A stretch of 64,000 bases of DNA, taken from assembly GCA_947652115.1 (NCBI GenBank), contig OX393564.1, positions 3,510,908 through 3,574,907 on the forward strand, written 5' to 3'. Within the stretch, counting starts at the first letter, position 1. Each line of letters opens with the position of its first letter. Under the pieces are notes generated by a model. The model had not been told where the DNA came from and searched no databases. It worked only from the letters and a program-made list of their open reading frames with translations. A program made the translations under genes and the position numbers. The stretch comes from Blastomussa wellsi. Its lineage: Eukaryota; Cnidaria; Anthozoa; Scleractinia; Plerogyridae. Of this stretch, positions 1-11,601 are shown piece by piece.

Positions 1-235
1 GATAAGAAAGCGCGTGGAGCTTCCCATCGTAACCCGCGCTCCCCGAAAATCCGTTAAAACTACACAACGGCCATGGCCCGATTCCTCTCCAGGAACTCCT
101 AATTTCACGAGTATACGATTTGATTACCTTCAATATCATAGGTGAGCAAATTACGCTCACAATCGTCGGTTTTTGACTTGTTTATTGTATCGAGAAATTT
201 CGCAAACGTTGCAATGGCAATTTTATAATTTCACA

Positions 236-352
236 TGTGAAATTACAAATTAACGCTGAAATTTCGCGCCAAAATTAAGGAGTGATTTGTCACCCATGAT
301 ATTCACGCTGAAATTTCGCGCCAAAATTAAGGAGTAGTTTGTCACCCATGAC
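236..352 (+). repeat. Tandem pair of a dispersed ~55-bp repeat
   Basis: Two adjacent copies share the phrase CGCTGAAATTTCGCGCC followed by AAAATTAAGGAGT and TTTGTCACCCATGA. A third, more diverged copy in the same orientation is at about 61516-61580. The family is dispersed; its class is unknown. Confidence 0.7.
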
Positions 353-847
353 ATTACGTCTGCTACCCGTCCTCCGATTTGTACCACGTGATGTGTTTTG
401 GCCAAAGAGAGCGTGTAGAAATAATGTACTCCCTGTTATCACGACAGGTAGAATTAGAATAAACTATTTCTCTCTTAAAAGCATACCTTAGTTTTGGCAT
501 ATGAAATGAACGTTTGCTTACTTACAAGGAACGAAAGTTTTTCAGATTGGCAAAGACTCTTTCAGGTAGAAATTTAATGGCGTTTGAGGACAAATGCCTA
601 TAAAAAGAGTAAATTAAAGAAATACCGGTAAATAAAATTAATGAAATGATCCTCACGTCACAGTGGCCAGTTTGCTAATGCAGTTTTTTTGTAGTTCCAT
701 TTTCCGGGGGCAAATAGTGATCACTCGGCCAAAAATGGGCTCATTAATTCAGTAAATAAATCAAATTTTGCTCCCACAAGGAACTGTAAGCTACTGTAGC
801 TAGCATTAGCAATATTGTGTCCTGAAGGCTGAAAGGGAACGCAAAAC

Positions 848-905
848 AATGCTACAACAGGAATCGAACCCATGATCTCCGCCCTGTCAACTGAACTATA
901 AAGCC
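848..905 (-). repeat. tRNA-like SINE fragment
   Basis: On the minus strand a B-box-like GGTTCGATTCC follows a degenerate A-box region (TAGTTCAGTTGACAG). The cloverleaf is incomplete, so this is read as a decayed tRNA-derived SINE head rather than a tRNA gene. Confidence 0.45.
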
Positions 906-1440
906 TTGATACGTTCGGCTTTTACGGCTGTAGAGCTTACTTACAGTTCCTTCAGATTTCTCAGTGGGGCAAACACTCCGTCACGCAGAAACGTAATGGC
1001 GTTTGAAGACAACTTCCTGTGATAAAGTTTGTAGTTCAGTAAGTACATATATAAACTTAAAAACGGTTTCAGTTTGGAATTCTTTCACAGGGCAAACGTT
1101 CCACTAGTGAAAAGAGTCATGAACTCCTTAATTTGCTCAGCTTTGAAAAATCGCTTGTAGTAAATGGTTTCAACCCAAAAGTAACACTAGTTCTTTTGAA
1201 AAGTGAGTGGTTGTGTTGTTTTGAGAACATGAACAGAAGTAATCTTCAGAGTCGAGAGATAAATCGCTTTGTAGTGAGCCCTAGTTAGCGTATGTAGAGG
1301 GTACAAAGTGCTACACTGACTTAAAAATTAGCATTCAAGCTTAGATTGGAGAGCATTAATTGTTTTGTTCATCATCAGAGAGGTAAACTCTGATATGCCT
1401 ATCCATATTATACAGAAAAAATGCCGGAAAAATCAGATCT

Positions 1441-1480
1441 CATGAGAGGTGCTCTAGCTACTGAGCTACCGGGGCAACCA
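1441..1480 (-). repeat. tRNA-like fragment (A-box only)
   Basis: The minus strand reads GGTAGCTCAGTAGCTAGAGC, a good tRNA D-arm/A-box, but no B box follows at the right distance. Probably a SINE remnant. Confidence 0.35.
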
Positions 1481-4316
1481 CAGTGGAGTGAGTCAAATAT
1501 TAGCTACAAAGGAAATTTCGATTACCAGGCATTTGCTCCCAGGCCTCTCTTGTTTCGACAAATTCTGCATGTAGAAATAACGATTTTATGGCAATCTTGT
1601 TTTCAAAGGATTTTGTCGAAATTTTTGCGTCTTTTTAGTGAAATGTTCTGTTTTATTACATTTTGTTACATTTTTGTAAAATGAACATACATCCAAAATG
1701 GCAGACTTTTTAAAACATATTTATCCACATTGGCGCGATATTACGTCATCAATGGGAAGCAGGGCTTCGACTGTATCTTTGGAGGGGCAATTTGTTCTTC
1801 CAGACTTAAAAAGTGTTTCTCGCTCCGTTCAGTCAAGATTAAACAAATAAGATAATTGATAGTCAATAATATTGGTAAAACTAAATCGTTTAGTTACATT
1901 CCTGGTTCACAGAAAGTAATGTTTTGATGACCTAATCGAGTGACAAAATGGCGATGGATAAATAGAACAAAATATTTTGCATTGGAAATACTGGTAAAAT
2001 ATGTGTTTCAGACTTACAAATACCGTAGGTTGGTGAGGTTTGAGAACATTCGTATTGGAAGATGAGAAAAGTTACTTGAAGATATTGACCTGCAGAAAAA
2101 AAAAATTGTCACAAAAAAATGAAAATCATGCATGGACTGGCCAATAAGCATATATTAAACGCAAAGCTTGAAAAATATGGCTTTCCCATGCATTTTCCTC
2201 TCAAATAAATATGATTGCGACACAACTGGTTGTGGATTGCAAAGTACAAGAGTCACCCAATAGCCACAGTGCATAAAATATGTTAAAAGACCCCGGGTTT
2301 TCAAGACATCCTTACACAGCTCTCACCTAGGAGCTTAAAGTTACACAAAAGTAAAATCAGAGTTTACGTTCAAGGGAAATTGTGTGAAAACTATCAATGC
2401 GAACCTCAATAAAGTATTCAAAGGCGACAGACCACAATCTCAATGTTGGCTCCTGTAAAAAAATATCTAATTGCCAGAACCGTTCATCAGTAGGACGCCT
2501 AAAATGCTTGTTATTCCACAATTGGTTCCGGCGCCATTAAATCCTGTACCAATTTTCCTATACATTTTCTGAAAGGTTATTGAATACAACTTAGACAAAA
2601 CTAACAAAATCACAAATAATGAACTTAAGACTATAAAACATTGTAAAACAAAATTGCTCTCGATGTGTCTGGGTTATATTTCACATAGGCTCAGATAGAA
2701 ACAACTGAGATACTACGCGCGTTCTGATTGGTCGAATACTTTATTGACTATTATATCGGTTAAACCCATAGAAATCCGGACTATGGTAGGGGCTGTAGAA
2801 CTTGAAGAATTAACCGATCACCCACAAACAAAATTAGAGGGAAGGGAACCCAATTAATATTGGCAATATCTGAACAAGTGATACAGAGAGACAGTGGCAT
2901 AAATGGAAATAATCCCTATCTTTGTCCTCCCGCAACGTTCACGACATAATTCGGAAATAAGAAGAAATTACTAATATTTATAAGAGGTGGCAGGTCACAA
3001 AATCTTACAGCGAGTCTGTCATCGTTGGGATGCAATTAATGACATCTAGTAGAGATGTTAAATTCTTGCAAGAAAGGGAATTTCCATTAGCAAATGTCCA
3101 TTCCTGAGAACAACTTTGTCCACAATCTAAATTTAAAGCAGAACAACAATTTGAATTCGTGATCATTCTTGTTACTTCAAATCAAAACATCTGTTATGTG
3201 CGCGCGCGTATCACACGTAAAATTATCCGCAGTAAAGATGCGCAATTCAATACTAAGGAATACTATTCTCACTGAATAATTAATTAGCGTATCATGAAAT
3301 AACCTTCTTAATTGCCCCGTCGCCCTGATGATTGCATTACTGCATTGCGGGCTCTCCTTATTGATAAGTTAGGCCATCTTTCTGGCTTTGATTTTATTCT
3401 GTCACAGCGCCGTCCGCCGAAACTAAGGGCCGAGATTCGACCCACCCTCCTCCCCTGGTGTTGGTTAACAGCTTCTGCCTCACGAGATATATCCTCGCTG
3501 TCTACCTCTTATCAGCGGATCTCTTTCCCATAACGTAGTTTCATGATGTGCTAAGTAATGGACAGTGAGGATATAGTACTAGGCTAACGGTTAATGTATT
3601 GAGGGTTTCGGGTTTCGTTTTAAGTTGGACACGTGACTTTACATCAGGTAATAGTATTGATGGGTAAAAATTAACTGTGTAACTAGTACATGTAGTAAAT
3701 TTTTGCCCCATCGAGAGTACCATTTACATACAGTGTAGTTTCAATATTTTTACTTTGCATTGCGCACCCTTTCTGAACAGAATTTTACATCTAATTAGCG
3801 CGCGCATAAACAAAATGGCGGCTTTTCTATGCGGTTTGGCTTGAGAAAGATACAATTCACAGTTTTTATCGAAAACGACTTTCGGGACCTATCATTTTTT
3901 CTCTTCATTTGAATGTAGCGATAACATACTTTCTACACCGAATGTATAGAACAATATCTATCGCAGAATAAAAAAATAATCGTCGTAAATATGAATTTAG
4001 TTAGCACTCGTAACAGATAATTGTGGCCTCAAGTAGTAAAGGAGACACCGGTTAGGCCGTTTTTTGGGGGGAGGATTCTCATTAAAGTGGGGAGGATACG
4101 GGCAGAGGAAGCGGAGGATTCTCATTAGCGTGGGGAGGAATAAATTAACTTGATCTAAAATTGCGTGGTATCTCATTATTTATTATGACAAAGGATTTCA
4201 CTTTCTTTCCCATGCTTGCCCTCTATGTCAACACTGATTGGTTATCTTAGAATCTGCTATGTTTTCAAAATAACAGGTTTCCTTCAGTCAAGTCATTCAA
4301 GTGTCGAAAAAATGGC

Positions 4317-4486
4317 ATTCTCTACTTGCACAATCCCATAATACACCGCTTCTACCCCCCCCAAAATTGCATAGGCATTGTTTTAGATTTGAAGATGAAG
4401 ATGTCCCAGGAGAAATTGCAAACAATGATTATGCAAAATTATGGGGGTAAAAGAGGTGTATTATGGGATTTGTGCAAATAGAGAAT
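4317..4486. mobile_element. Foldback MITE, family C, copy 1
   Basis: The ends are inverted (ATTCTCTACTTGCACA at the left, TGTGCAAATAGAGAAT at the right). Both arms carry CCATAATACACC and a C/G-run followed by an AAAATT-GCAT motif. No coding capacity. Related copies are at 40264-40440 and 50366-50542. Confidence 0.75.
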
Positions 4487-4529
4487 TGACCGTTTACGAA
4501 ACGGACACGTGCATCGGCGCTATGTAAAT

Positions 4530-4567
4530 TTCTTCTTCTTCTTCTTCTTCTTCTTATTATTATTATT
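4530..4567. repeat. CTT/ATT microsatellite
   Basis: A run of about eight CTT/TTC triplets passes directly into ATT/TTA triplets. Confidence 0.9.
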
Positions 4568-4848
4568 AGCCTTGGAGGGCTCATCCTCAGTGTAAAACCC
4601 TGTGAAACTCACCAGTGACGTAAAATAAAGAACGAATTAACGAGACAACAAAGAACCGCCAAACAATATACAACAGAAAAACAATAGCTCAAAAACAAAG
4701 CACAGGTTTTTACACCGAGGTAAACCCCCTTGGAGTGTTTAAAACGGACTAAAATTTTAGGGTTTTGAAGTTAAAATCAGGTTCAGTACAGTACATTATG
4801 TAAAGTCGATTCAAAGGATCTCTGGACTCTCTGACGAGAATGCCTTAC

Positions 4849-5085
4849 CGTTGATAACAACGGGAAACAGTTTAGCGTCAGATCCACTCTTTCCGGTGAC
4901 CACACATGAGTAGTTGCCTCCTTCATGTAGTGGTATTGATGTGTCCCTATTTGTTGTATTGAGAAGTATCGTAGAGTTCCTTATCAGTGTTATGTAAATT
5001 GGAGGAGTTCCAGCGGCTGAACACACGCGCAACTTGTAACCAGGTAGTGTCCGTACTGCAGGGTATGGTAATATCACCTTGGGAA
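4849..5085 (-). CDS. Exon 4 of CUB-Ig gene: Ig-like domain
   Basis: 237 nt, phase 1 in and phase 1 out, so the whole Ig domain is one symmetrical exon. It has two cysteines about 40 residues apart (RVCSAAG and NYSCVV) and N-glycosylation sequons NST, NTT and NYS. The usual Asp of DxGxYxC is replaced (EGGNYSC). Acceptor ATAGTAG, donor GTAAGG. Confidence 0.8.
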
Positions 5086-8000
5086 CTACTATTATAAAAA
5101 TAGATCAATAGAGCATAGTAAATGAAAACCTTTGTCCTTAATTTATTGAAATTATCAGCTGGAAATGAATTTTAGAGCATATTTATGATAGCTACCATGA
5201 TGCTTTTTCAAATGACTAAAGAAAATGGAGTTCTTTTATTCCTGTTTTTACGTGGCCATTCTTTAATTATAAAAAATACTGCATATTTTCTTATCATACC
5301 TTTCTAAAGTATCTTGGCCCTTGATTCTATCGTCTAATCTAAAATGTTGCTATTTCTTTTGTTGATTTTAATTTTAAGCCTTCGTCGTCACATCACTTCT
5401 CTCGCAAATAGAATGTTAGCAAAGTTAAGCTCTAGGTTTTTAGTGTTTAGTGGGATGATCATGTTAATGTATGGCGTAAGTACCATTTTGCATTTTTTAA
5501 TTTTATATTCGTATTTGTATTTGTATTTGCAGTGAAATAAAAAAAATGTGTAAAAATAACGAAATGATGGTTTTCATGTTATAACGCAAATTAGCCACGT
5601 CGTCTGTCAGTCAATGGGGCAAACATTGAATTGATGCTGGACGTTGCTCGGAAATGTGGCCCGTCTAGATCTAAATAGTGAACTATGCGAACCAAAATCG
5701 CATTACTGAGAGAAAATATGGAATGATGATTTCATTATAAAGATTAGTTTGAAATATTTAATCGATAAAGGAGCTAAAATTTGTCGATTTCTAATTCAAA
5801 TGCTACAATCTGATTGGCTGAGCCATCGTAGACTACCTGCCAGTAGTGTGCAGTGGCTGGATGGCATCTGCAAAATGGCGACATTTTCTCGTTTCTCCGA
5901 AGCATCGGAAGACGATTTAGGAATATTTACTGAATAATTCAGTTTCCGAGATTACCAAAAGAAGAAAATGACGTCAAAATTGTTGAATGAACCGATAAGC
6001 ACGTATACTCGGTTAATAGTTTCACCGCCCGCAATTTTGATAAGGGGGGAAGTTCCATTACAAATGAAGAGACATAATTGAAAATCATTATTCGTTATTA
6101 TGAAATGATACTTTCGGTCTTCGCATTTTCATCTTCAAGAAATAATTAGCTGTTGAACTTTTGATGTGAAGTATATATGAAATAATTCATATTTAAACTG
6201 CGGATGTAGATGAAAGTTAAGAATGATCAGTGAATTTCCAATTTAAGAAATTGGAAAGAAGAAGCCTGAACTTTTCAGTTGAACCACAGGCAGCCCACGT
6301 TTACTTTATGAAATATTCATGAAACGTACGCGAACATGACTCTTGCCTTTGAGCGGTGTTGTGTTACAAAGATGCGATTTATAAAGGTTTGTATGGACTC
6401 AACGATTTTGTTTCAAAAATAATAAAATTTAATGTTCTGTGGATAAAATCGACTTACCTTGAAACAAAATCGTACAGTTCCCATACAAACCCTTGCAAAT
6501 CGCATCTTTGTAACACAACACCACTCAAAGGCAAGGGTCACGTTCGCATGCGTTTCATGAATTCATATAAGTGAAATTGGGCTGCAGCTGCCTGTGGTTG
6601 AACTTTTGCTCTCTAATTATGAAGTATTCCAGTGCATTCGATTGACACTTACCTACTGGAACAGCAGAGAATGATATCAGAAATCCTCTCTCTTCGAAAA
6701 ATTCGTCTGAGTGAAATGTGATGACCACGCGGTCTCCAGCTGCGACAATACCCTCTCCTGTCTTCTCACCGCAGTACACACCAAACGTGTGAGTTATGCC
6801 ATCGGTAATTTTTAAGTAGTCATAGCTAGCAGAGAATTGAATGCTTTTTTTCCATCATATCAATCAAAATTTAAACTTAACGTTAAAATTTCCGGTAGCT
6901 ATGTGTAACAAGGGAAATCATTAATCTTTACTTTTAAAAATTTCACAACAAACCTTCGGGGGCTTAAAGGTAAAAGGTTTCGTTTTAGACCGAAATATCT
7001 GGCAAATATATTTTCTTTATTTTTCAGTTCACTTTTTTCTGTTTCAATCTCTTCTCCTTGCCGTACTTCAACGTATGACTCGGATTAGATTTCGCCATCA
7101 TTTGAAACTGATAATGGACTCAGAATATTGTTTTCTTTAATGTAACAGAATGAATCCAGCAGATCAATCATTGCTCAGTGTTCTGGGAGAAGCCTTACCC
7201 ACCCCACTCTTAAAGTGGCAAGTTACTGAGAAACATGGCTTGGGGTGGGGTGGGTGGGATCCAAATGTTAATCTAGCTATTTTAAGGGGGGGATAGATTA
7301 TTGATGGAAAAGATTTGAATATGCCCTCGCTTACTCGCATATTTGATAGTCATTACCGTCCTCCAAGACGAAATCTTCAAATGAAATATTCAACGCCTTG
7401 CCTTGTGGGATAGGAATGGAATAAACACAGTGCAAGTAACTGGGGTAATCGTTTGGATATCCGGGACTTTTTAGCGAGTTGTTTACCACAGAGCCACACC
7501 CTGTTAGAGGAAAAAATACGAAATGTGAATTCGTCGTATTGATCACCAAACAAATCAAGGCAAGGCAGCATTTAAAGGAACGAAGCGTGAATCCGCACGG
7601 GTACTAAAACATCACTGATTCGTGATGAAACGGAGAAAATTTCGAGAGTTGGCAATTTTGATTGCATTTCTTGTATACGCTGCCATGTTAAGGCAGGTTA
7701 AAGTTTTCATCCGGGGTTACCCCCTTCCCCCTCCCTCCCCCTTGCGATTTCCTACACCAAAGGCAACCTCGTTCCTGTCACCCCAGCCCCACAATAAAGC
7801 AATAAAACACAATAAACACGTAGCACTTCAAACATGTATTTCCTTACACATACATCGATTTCCGTACTATGATTTTCAACGTTCTTCCCTCGAGTTCACT
7901 GTCCCGCATGTACGTACTCAACGTCATGCCACACATCACGGACTTCCCGAACTTTACATCACGCCACGCATCACGGGTTTTATGTTTACACCCTAACATT

Positions 8001-8345
8001 GCCAGGGTCCTCTCCTTCCCGTCCCCTGGAGCGGGAAGGAGAGGACCCTGGGAACGAGGTTGACATAAACGCGTCATATAAAGAAATGCGCGAAAGGCAG
8101 AGCTCTTTCGCAATCGAATGGGGTAGCTGGGTATTTAGGGTAGCCCTCCGACCAGGGAAAACTTTTCTCCATGTTTGCTGGGTTCAAGAACTATTAGTTT
8201 GATAGGCATGTAAAATAGCTAAAAGGAAAATGAAGGATTTGTACTTACCCTGAAAAGCAAAGGCACTTTTCTTGTCCCTCCAAAAGAGCATGCACACCAG
8301 TAGTAAGAAAAGCATCGTCAAGGAATGAAACGACGTTTTCCCCAT
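4849..8345 (-). CDS. CUB and Ig-like domain extracellular protein (N-terminal part, 4 exons)
   Basis: Minus-strand exons are 8345-8249, 7500-7335, 6825-6653 and 5085-4849. They join in frame to 224 residues plus one base. Order: a signal peptide (about residues 1-30, hydrophobic core LFLLLVCMLF), a CUB domain (about 33-146) and an Ig-like domain (about 150-224). The CUB domain has four cysteines in CUB spacing, including CDYDYLKITDG and YCG. Glu and Asp residues in FED, CDYD and HSDE fit a calcium-binding CUB. The Ig part has a Cys in RVCSAAG and one in GNYSCVV, with NxS/T glycosylation sites. Both domain units are bounded by phase-1 introns, typical of shuffled extracellular domains. The gene stays open after the Ig exon, so a membrane anchor, kinase or protease region could follow. 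Known: CUB-Ig combinations occur in secreted and receptor proteins. Inferred: an extracellular binding role, partner unknown. The family is not identified. Confidence 0.8.
5874..5935 (+). pseudogene. Short remnant of a repeated mobile ORF leader
   Basis: A short frame begins MATFSRFSEASEDDLGIF and then stops. It resembles the frame at 54471-54600 (MAAELRFAEVSDEYLSSLL), and both sit just after a TCTGATTGG.TGAGC phrase. From memory, such leaders start Crypton-like (KIAA1958-like) recombinase ORFs in corals; that link is an inference. No recombinase domain remains. Confidence 0.35.
6130..6290 (-). repeat. Dispersed repeat shared with 20765-20890
   Basis: The phrases ATATTTAAACTGCGGATGTA, ATGAAAGT and GAAGAAGCCTGAA reappear as reverse complement at 20765-20890. 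Class unknown. Confidence 0.6.
6315..6562. mobile_element. 248-bp foldback element in intron 3
   Basis: Near-perfect inverted arms of about 95 nt run from ATTCATGAAACG to CGTTTCATGAAT. Both include GTTGTGTTACAAAGATGCGA or its complement. The centre is AT-rich. MITE-like, no ORF. Confidence 0.8.
6653..6825 (-). CDS. Exon 3 of CUB-Ig gene: second half of CUB
   Basis: 173 nt, phase 2 in and phase 1 out. It completes the CDYDYLKITDG motif and holds the fourth cysteine (VYCGEK) and the Asp of FHSDE. Donor GTAAGTG. Confidence 0.85.
7335..7500 (-). CDS. Exon 2 of CUB-Ig gene: first half of CUB
   Basis: 166 nt, phase 1 in and phase 2 out. The acceptor follows TTTCCTCTAACAG. It encodes CGSVVNN...SPGYPNDYP...LHC, the usual start of a CUB domain, and ends inside the third cysteine motif. 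Confidence 0.85.
7501..8248. other. Intron 1 of CUB-Ig gene
   Basis: No exon recognised. A perfect 20-bp-arm palindrome is at 8002-8051. The open frames here run through the palindrome and repeat sequence and show no domain. Confidence 0.6.
8002..8051. repeat. Short perfect palindrome
   Basis: Two 20-nt arms (left CCAGGGTCCTCTCCTTCCCG) are exact reverse complements around a 10-nt centre. GC-rich, hairpin-forming, likely a core of a small dispersed repeat. Confidence 0.85.
8249..8345 (-). CDS. Exon 1 of CUB-Ig gene: signal peptide
   Basis: ATG at 8343-8345. The peptide starts MGKTSFHSLT and has a Leu-rich core ending in SAFAF, a plausible signal peptidase site. The donor is GTAAGTAC and the exit phase is 1. 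An upstream in-frame ATG exists (frame open to 8528), but this one sits directly before the hydrophobic core and is preferred. Confidence 0.7.
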
Positions 8346-10377
8346 TAATAATCTAATGTCGATCCTTACTGCAAAGATATCTCTTTCCTGCCAATATATA
8401 TAAAAGATTTGTAAGTTAATTTCAATGTGCACGAGGCTATCACATGCCGGTCCAAGTTTCAGTAGTTGTTGCTTTAGGAGGAAAAAAGCTTTGTTTTCCA
8501 AGAGAGTTTGCACGAATGTATCAGACAATTACGAAAGTATCACAAGTGAATGAATTTTGGAAAAAAGAACTGGGTTGCTAGTGGGCATGCACATGTGGTG
8601 ACGAAACATTTTGAAAAGAACATCCTTGGTCTTTTAATATCTTCGAGAAGAACAGTTGTAGTATTTTTAGGTTATAAATTATAAGTTAGGTCATAATAAG
8701 AGATTAATTAACTGAAATAAATGAACGTTCCATGCAGGTCGTAATTGTGTGTCCTGTCGTGCAAAAATAAAGTTGCATTGGCACGTTGATTTTATGGTAT
8801 CGCATGTTCTATCGCTTCCTAAGTCTATTTTTCAGTGGACAAGTAATGTAAGGAAAATCGACTGCAAGGCTTGATACGGTTATTTGTAACAGTTTATACA
8901 GATTTGAAGATCATCCTTGTAAAATACGAGCAACTAGTCGATGTCCTGCAAACATCTGCTTGCGGGGTTTATTTAATTTGTGGAAACACAATTCACAATC
9001 TAGTGTCACACTAACCGAGTTTCTCTGAATAGGAGGCAAAACTAGTAATTAAATGTAAAAATATCTTGAAACACTGTTCAATGAACCAAAACCTTATGGC
9101 GTACAACCCTCTTATGTAGAACATTTTTACAAGATGAAAAACACTTTCAGTATTAGAGCCAATTTTTGTTTTGCACCTAAAGATTTTAGTTTAAGATTTC
9201 TTGGATTGAGCAAAAGTTTAGGCGCGACTTGGCAAATCCCATCAGATCAAACCGATCAGTATACAAATTTGTTAGTTAACGTCCTTGGAAAGCTATGTTA
9301 CACTCTGAAAAAGTATTTACAGTTAAATTAAGGAAGAGATTCTGTTTACCTTTTCTTAGTTTCTCAACAGACCAGGGTTGATCTCTCTGAATCTCTTACA
9401 CGCTCGTCGATTAAGTCGAAAGCACCTGAAAAACGTTTAAAATGGTTAAGCAACCGAAAACGAACGCTGTTTGCAACCTTTCCAGTATTTCGTTTGTGAA
9501 CATTATGATTCATATAGGTACAAATAACAAGGATTGGCAAGCTAAAATTCAAGTCTTTATGTTAGAGTGGTTAGAGAACACGGCAGCTAAACAAAATACA
9601 CTTGCGCAAGATCAATTAAGAGACGAGAGGTCTAGAAGATGGCTGCTTCTCAAAAGAAACGGAATTATAGAGGTTTTCATTGCTTGCGGTGCAAATTTAC
9701 TCTGAGGCAAGAAAAAAAATTGGAAAAATACCTTTCGTTTAAGAGATCTTAAGCATCGTCAAGCGACGCTCTAGCTTTCGGCTGCTGACATGTTGTCAGC
9801 CTTATTCCACATTGTGCACACCTTTTTAAAGTAAAAATCAACATTATAGTAATTTTATCGACCAATGAGATACAAGCGAGAACCCCAAGTGATTCCTGAA
9901 GCAGTTAAATTTATTCTGGGGAAAGTGGAGCCAAATATAATTGCCGTTTTGATTCATGCTTCTCGCAAAAAAAAAATTATAACGGTGAGAAAATAACTTT
10001 TAGAAAGGTTGGCCCATGCCACTCGGTCGCTTTATAGTAAAGTTGCACATCAGGTGAAACCTATTACATTTAAACGTTCCACGTTTTCATAGCTAGAACT
10101 GTAGTAAAAAAATTGTGGTAGTAATAACATTTCCCTTGAGAGCAACCTGTCAGGGTAATGAGACATCTTGCGCCTTTCCTATCAGTAATGCTGGGCGCTA
10201 CCCTAAAGTCGCTGAGAGACTGTGAATCAGCTCGCTTTTCCGTTTTCGCCCCTTTACGCCACCGGTCTCCGATCCAGTCGGAGAGGATTGTTAACAATGT
10301 GGTTTAGGCCCTTTCGAAAAAAATATCGTTAATGTTCATCACTGCCTGTCTAACTATTCCTACAAAGCCGTGAGGCT

Positions 10378-10531
10378 ATAAATGGGTACCGGCGAATTTA
10401 CTGCTGGGGGTAACCCTGCGATGGACTAGCATCCTGTCCAGGGGGGAGTAGAAATACTCTCTGTCGCTTAATGCTACAGAAACCGGGATAAGCTCGGCCT
10501 GATGGACCACTAGGCCCGAATGCAGACTTTT
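10378..10531 (+). mobile_element. SINE family A, 5'-truncated copy
   Basis: It starts AATGGGTACCGGCGAATTTA and ends near GACCACTAGGCCCG. The reverse complement of the same body is present at 13680-13895 and 54722-54985, where the tRNA-like head is also present. The head is missing here. Confidence 0.7.
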
Positions 10532-10885
10532 TCACCTGTTTAAGACAGACTCGCTTGAATTATATACCCTGTTCAGGACTGAGGGGTCAAAAACCATACC
10601 CTATCCAGCGGCACGTCCCCGTATAGCCCATATATGGGATTACCCCCCGGGTTTATAATTTAGCTAAAAATATCTCCTTTTTTGGCCTTTCTAGAGCTTT
10701 TGAAAGCCGTACGCGCGATTTCCATTCCAAATGTCAGAAATGGACTCACTTTAGCTTTGTTGCAGCTTTTCAAGGAAAAAACCCGTCGAAATGAAAATCG
10801 CGCGTTTGGCTTTAGAATCCAAAAATGGACTCCAGGTAAGGTTTTACACTTTATTGCTTTTTTACATGCAATACGAAAAAAAAAA

Positions 10886-10996
10886 CAAATTAAAACTGCA
10901 AGGCTGGCACTACGGCAAAGGACACTTAATACTTGTCGAAATATTGGCCCATTAAAAGTGCCCTTTGTCGTAGTGCCAGCTTTGCAGTTTTAATTG
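10886..10996. repeat. 111-bp foldback repeat
   Basis: Left arm CAAATTAAAACTGCAAGGCT matches a right arm ending in GCAGTTTTAATTG; both contain GGCACTACG or CGTAGTGCC. A partial relative, AACTGCAAGGCTGATACTACG, is at 38027. Confidence 0.75.
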
Positions 10997-11483
10997 TTTT
11001 TTCTACACATGACAGTGACGTCTGGTACGAGCATCTCCGTAAAGAGATCCGGCAACAAGAACTGCTGATGACTATTACTTTGCGTTGTGTTGTTCCCTGC
11101 ATTCAAAGGTTTCTTATAGTACGTTTTGGTTACCTATGATTTCAGTTGCATATTTCGAGTTCTTTTAAATCCAGTTCTACCAATTGGCAACAGAAAGTTT
11201 GACCAAAAAGGGTTGCTAAATTCCTGAAGTTGCCAAAAAGACGTTGAGGGCATCCGCGGAGCGGGCCGTCACGCAGAGTTGTACGATAGCCCCTCAGGCA
11301 ATCAGCATTTGTGGCTGGCTCTCCAGTATTTAAACTTGTAACGCAATTGCAATTTTAGGAGTGGCAGTGGATTTTACCGAAAATGACAATGAGATTGTAA
11401 AGGTGGGATATCACTTCGCTATCTCACAATATCTCACTGCATTGCTTCTACTTCGCACCCTTCCGATTTCCTGATTCTTCTCT

Positions 11484-11560
11484 GATTGGTCAAATCAATG
11501 TCCCCGTATGGAAACAACATATCACGTGACATAAGTCTGGCGAACGGCTTGAAATGGCGG
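11484..11560 (+). promoter_or_regulatory. Candidate dystrobrevin promoter (CCAAT, CACGTG, YY1-like)
   Basis: An inverted CCAAT box (GATTGG, 11484-11489) is followed by a palindromic E-box in TCACGTGA (CACGTG at 11523-11528) and by AAATGGCGG at 11552-11560, a YY1-type element usual at transcription start sites of TATA-less promoters. The spacing fits a core promoter just ahead of the candidate 5' UTR exon. Binding is inferred from motifs only. Confidence 0.55.
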
Positions 11561-11601
11561 AGCTTTCTGGGGTTGTCGAATTCTCTTGTCTTTTAGTGTG
11601 A
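11554..11601 (+). CDS. Possible 15-codon upstream ORF in 5' UTR
   Basis: The ATG lies in the YY1-like element and the frame ends at TGA 11599-11601. If transcription starts upstream of 11554 this uORF would be read before the dystrobrevin ATG. It may lie upstream of the real start site. Confidence 0.2.
   Translation: MAELSGVVEFSCLLV

Larger units (their letters stand above)
1..4848. other. Downstream/intronic sequence of the CUB-Ig gene, no exon recognised
   Basis: The Ig exon ending at 4849 leaves an open phase-1 donor, so the minus-strand gene must continue left. No long open frame or recognisable domain is seen here. The stretch holds diverged repeats: a direct repeat at about 236-350, two tRNA-like fragments (848-905 and 1441-1480), a foldback element (4317-4486) and a CTT/ATT microsatellite (4530-4567). 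A small exon could be hidden, or the next exon may lie outside the window. Confidence 0.5.
5086..6652. other. Intron 3 of CUB-Ig gene
   Basis: No exon recognised. It contains a remnant of a MAT-RFSE leader-type element (5805-6040), a repeat related to one at 20765-20890 (6130-6290, opposite orientation) and a 248-bp foldback element (6315-6562). Confidence 0.6.
8346..11483. other. Intergenic region between divergent CUB-Ig and dystrobrevin genes
   Basis: No gene recognised. It holds a partial plus-strand SINE (10378-10531) and an inverted repeat (10886-10996). Short open frames here have no domain, splice context or codon pattern that supports them. Confidence 0.55.

Noticed and set aside
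5344..5535. T-rich plus-strand frame with a hydrophobic start and a GTAAGT
   Set aside because: It is antisense inside an intron of the CUB-Ig gene, very T-rich and without similarity. Hydrophobicity follows from base composition.
7622..7996. 124-residue plus-strand frame
   Set aside because: Antisense to intron 1 of the CUB-Ig gene, proline-rich from a C-rich tract; no domain or start context.
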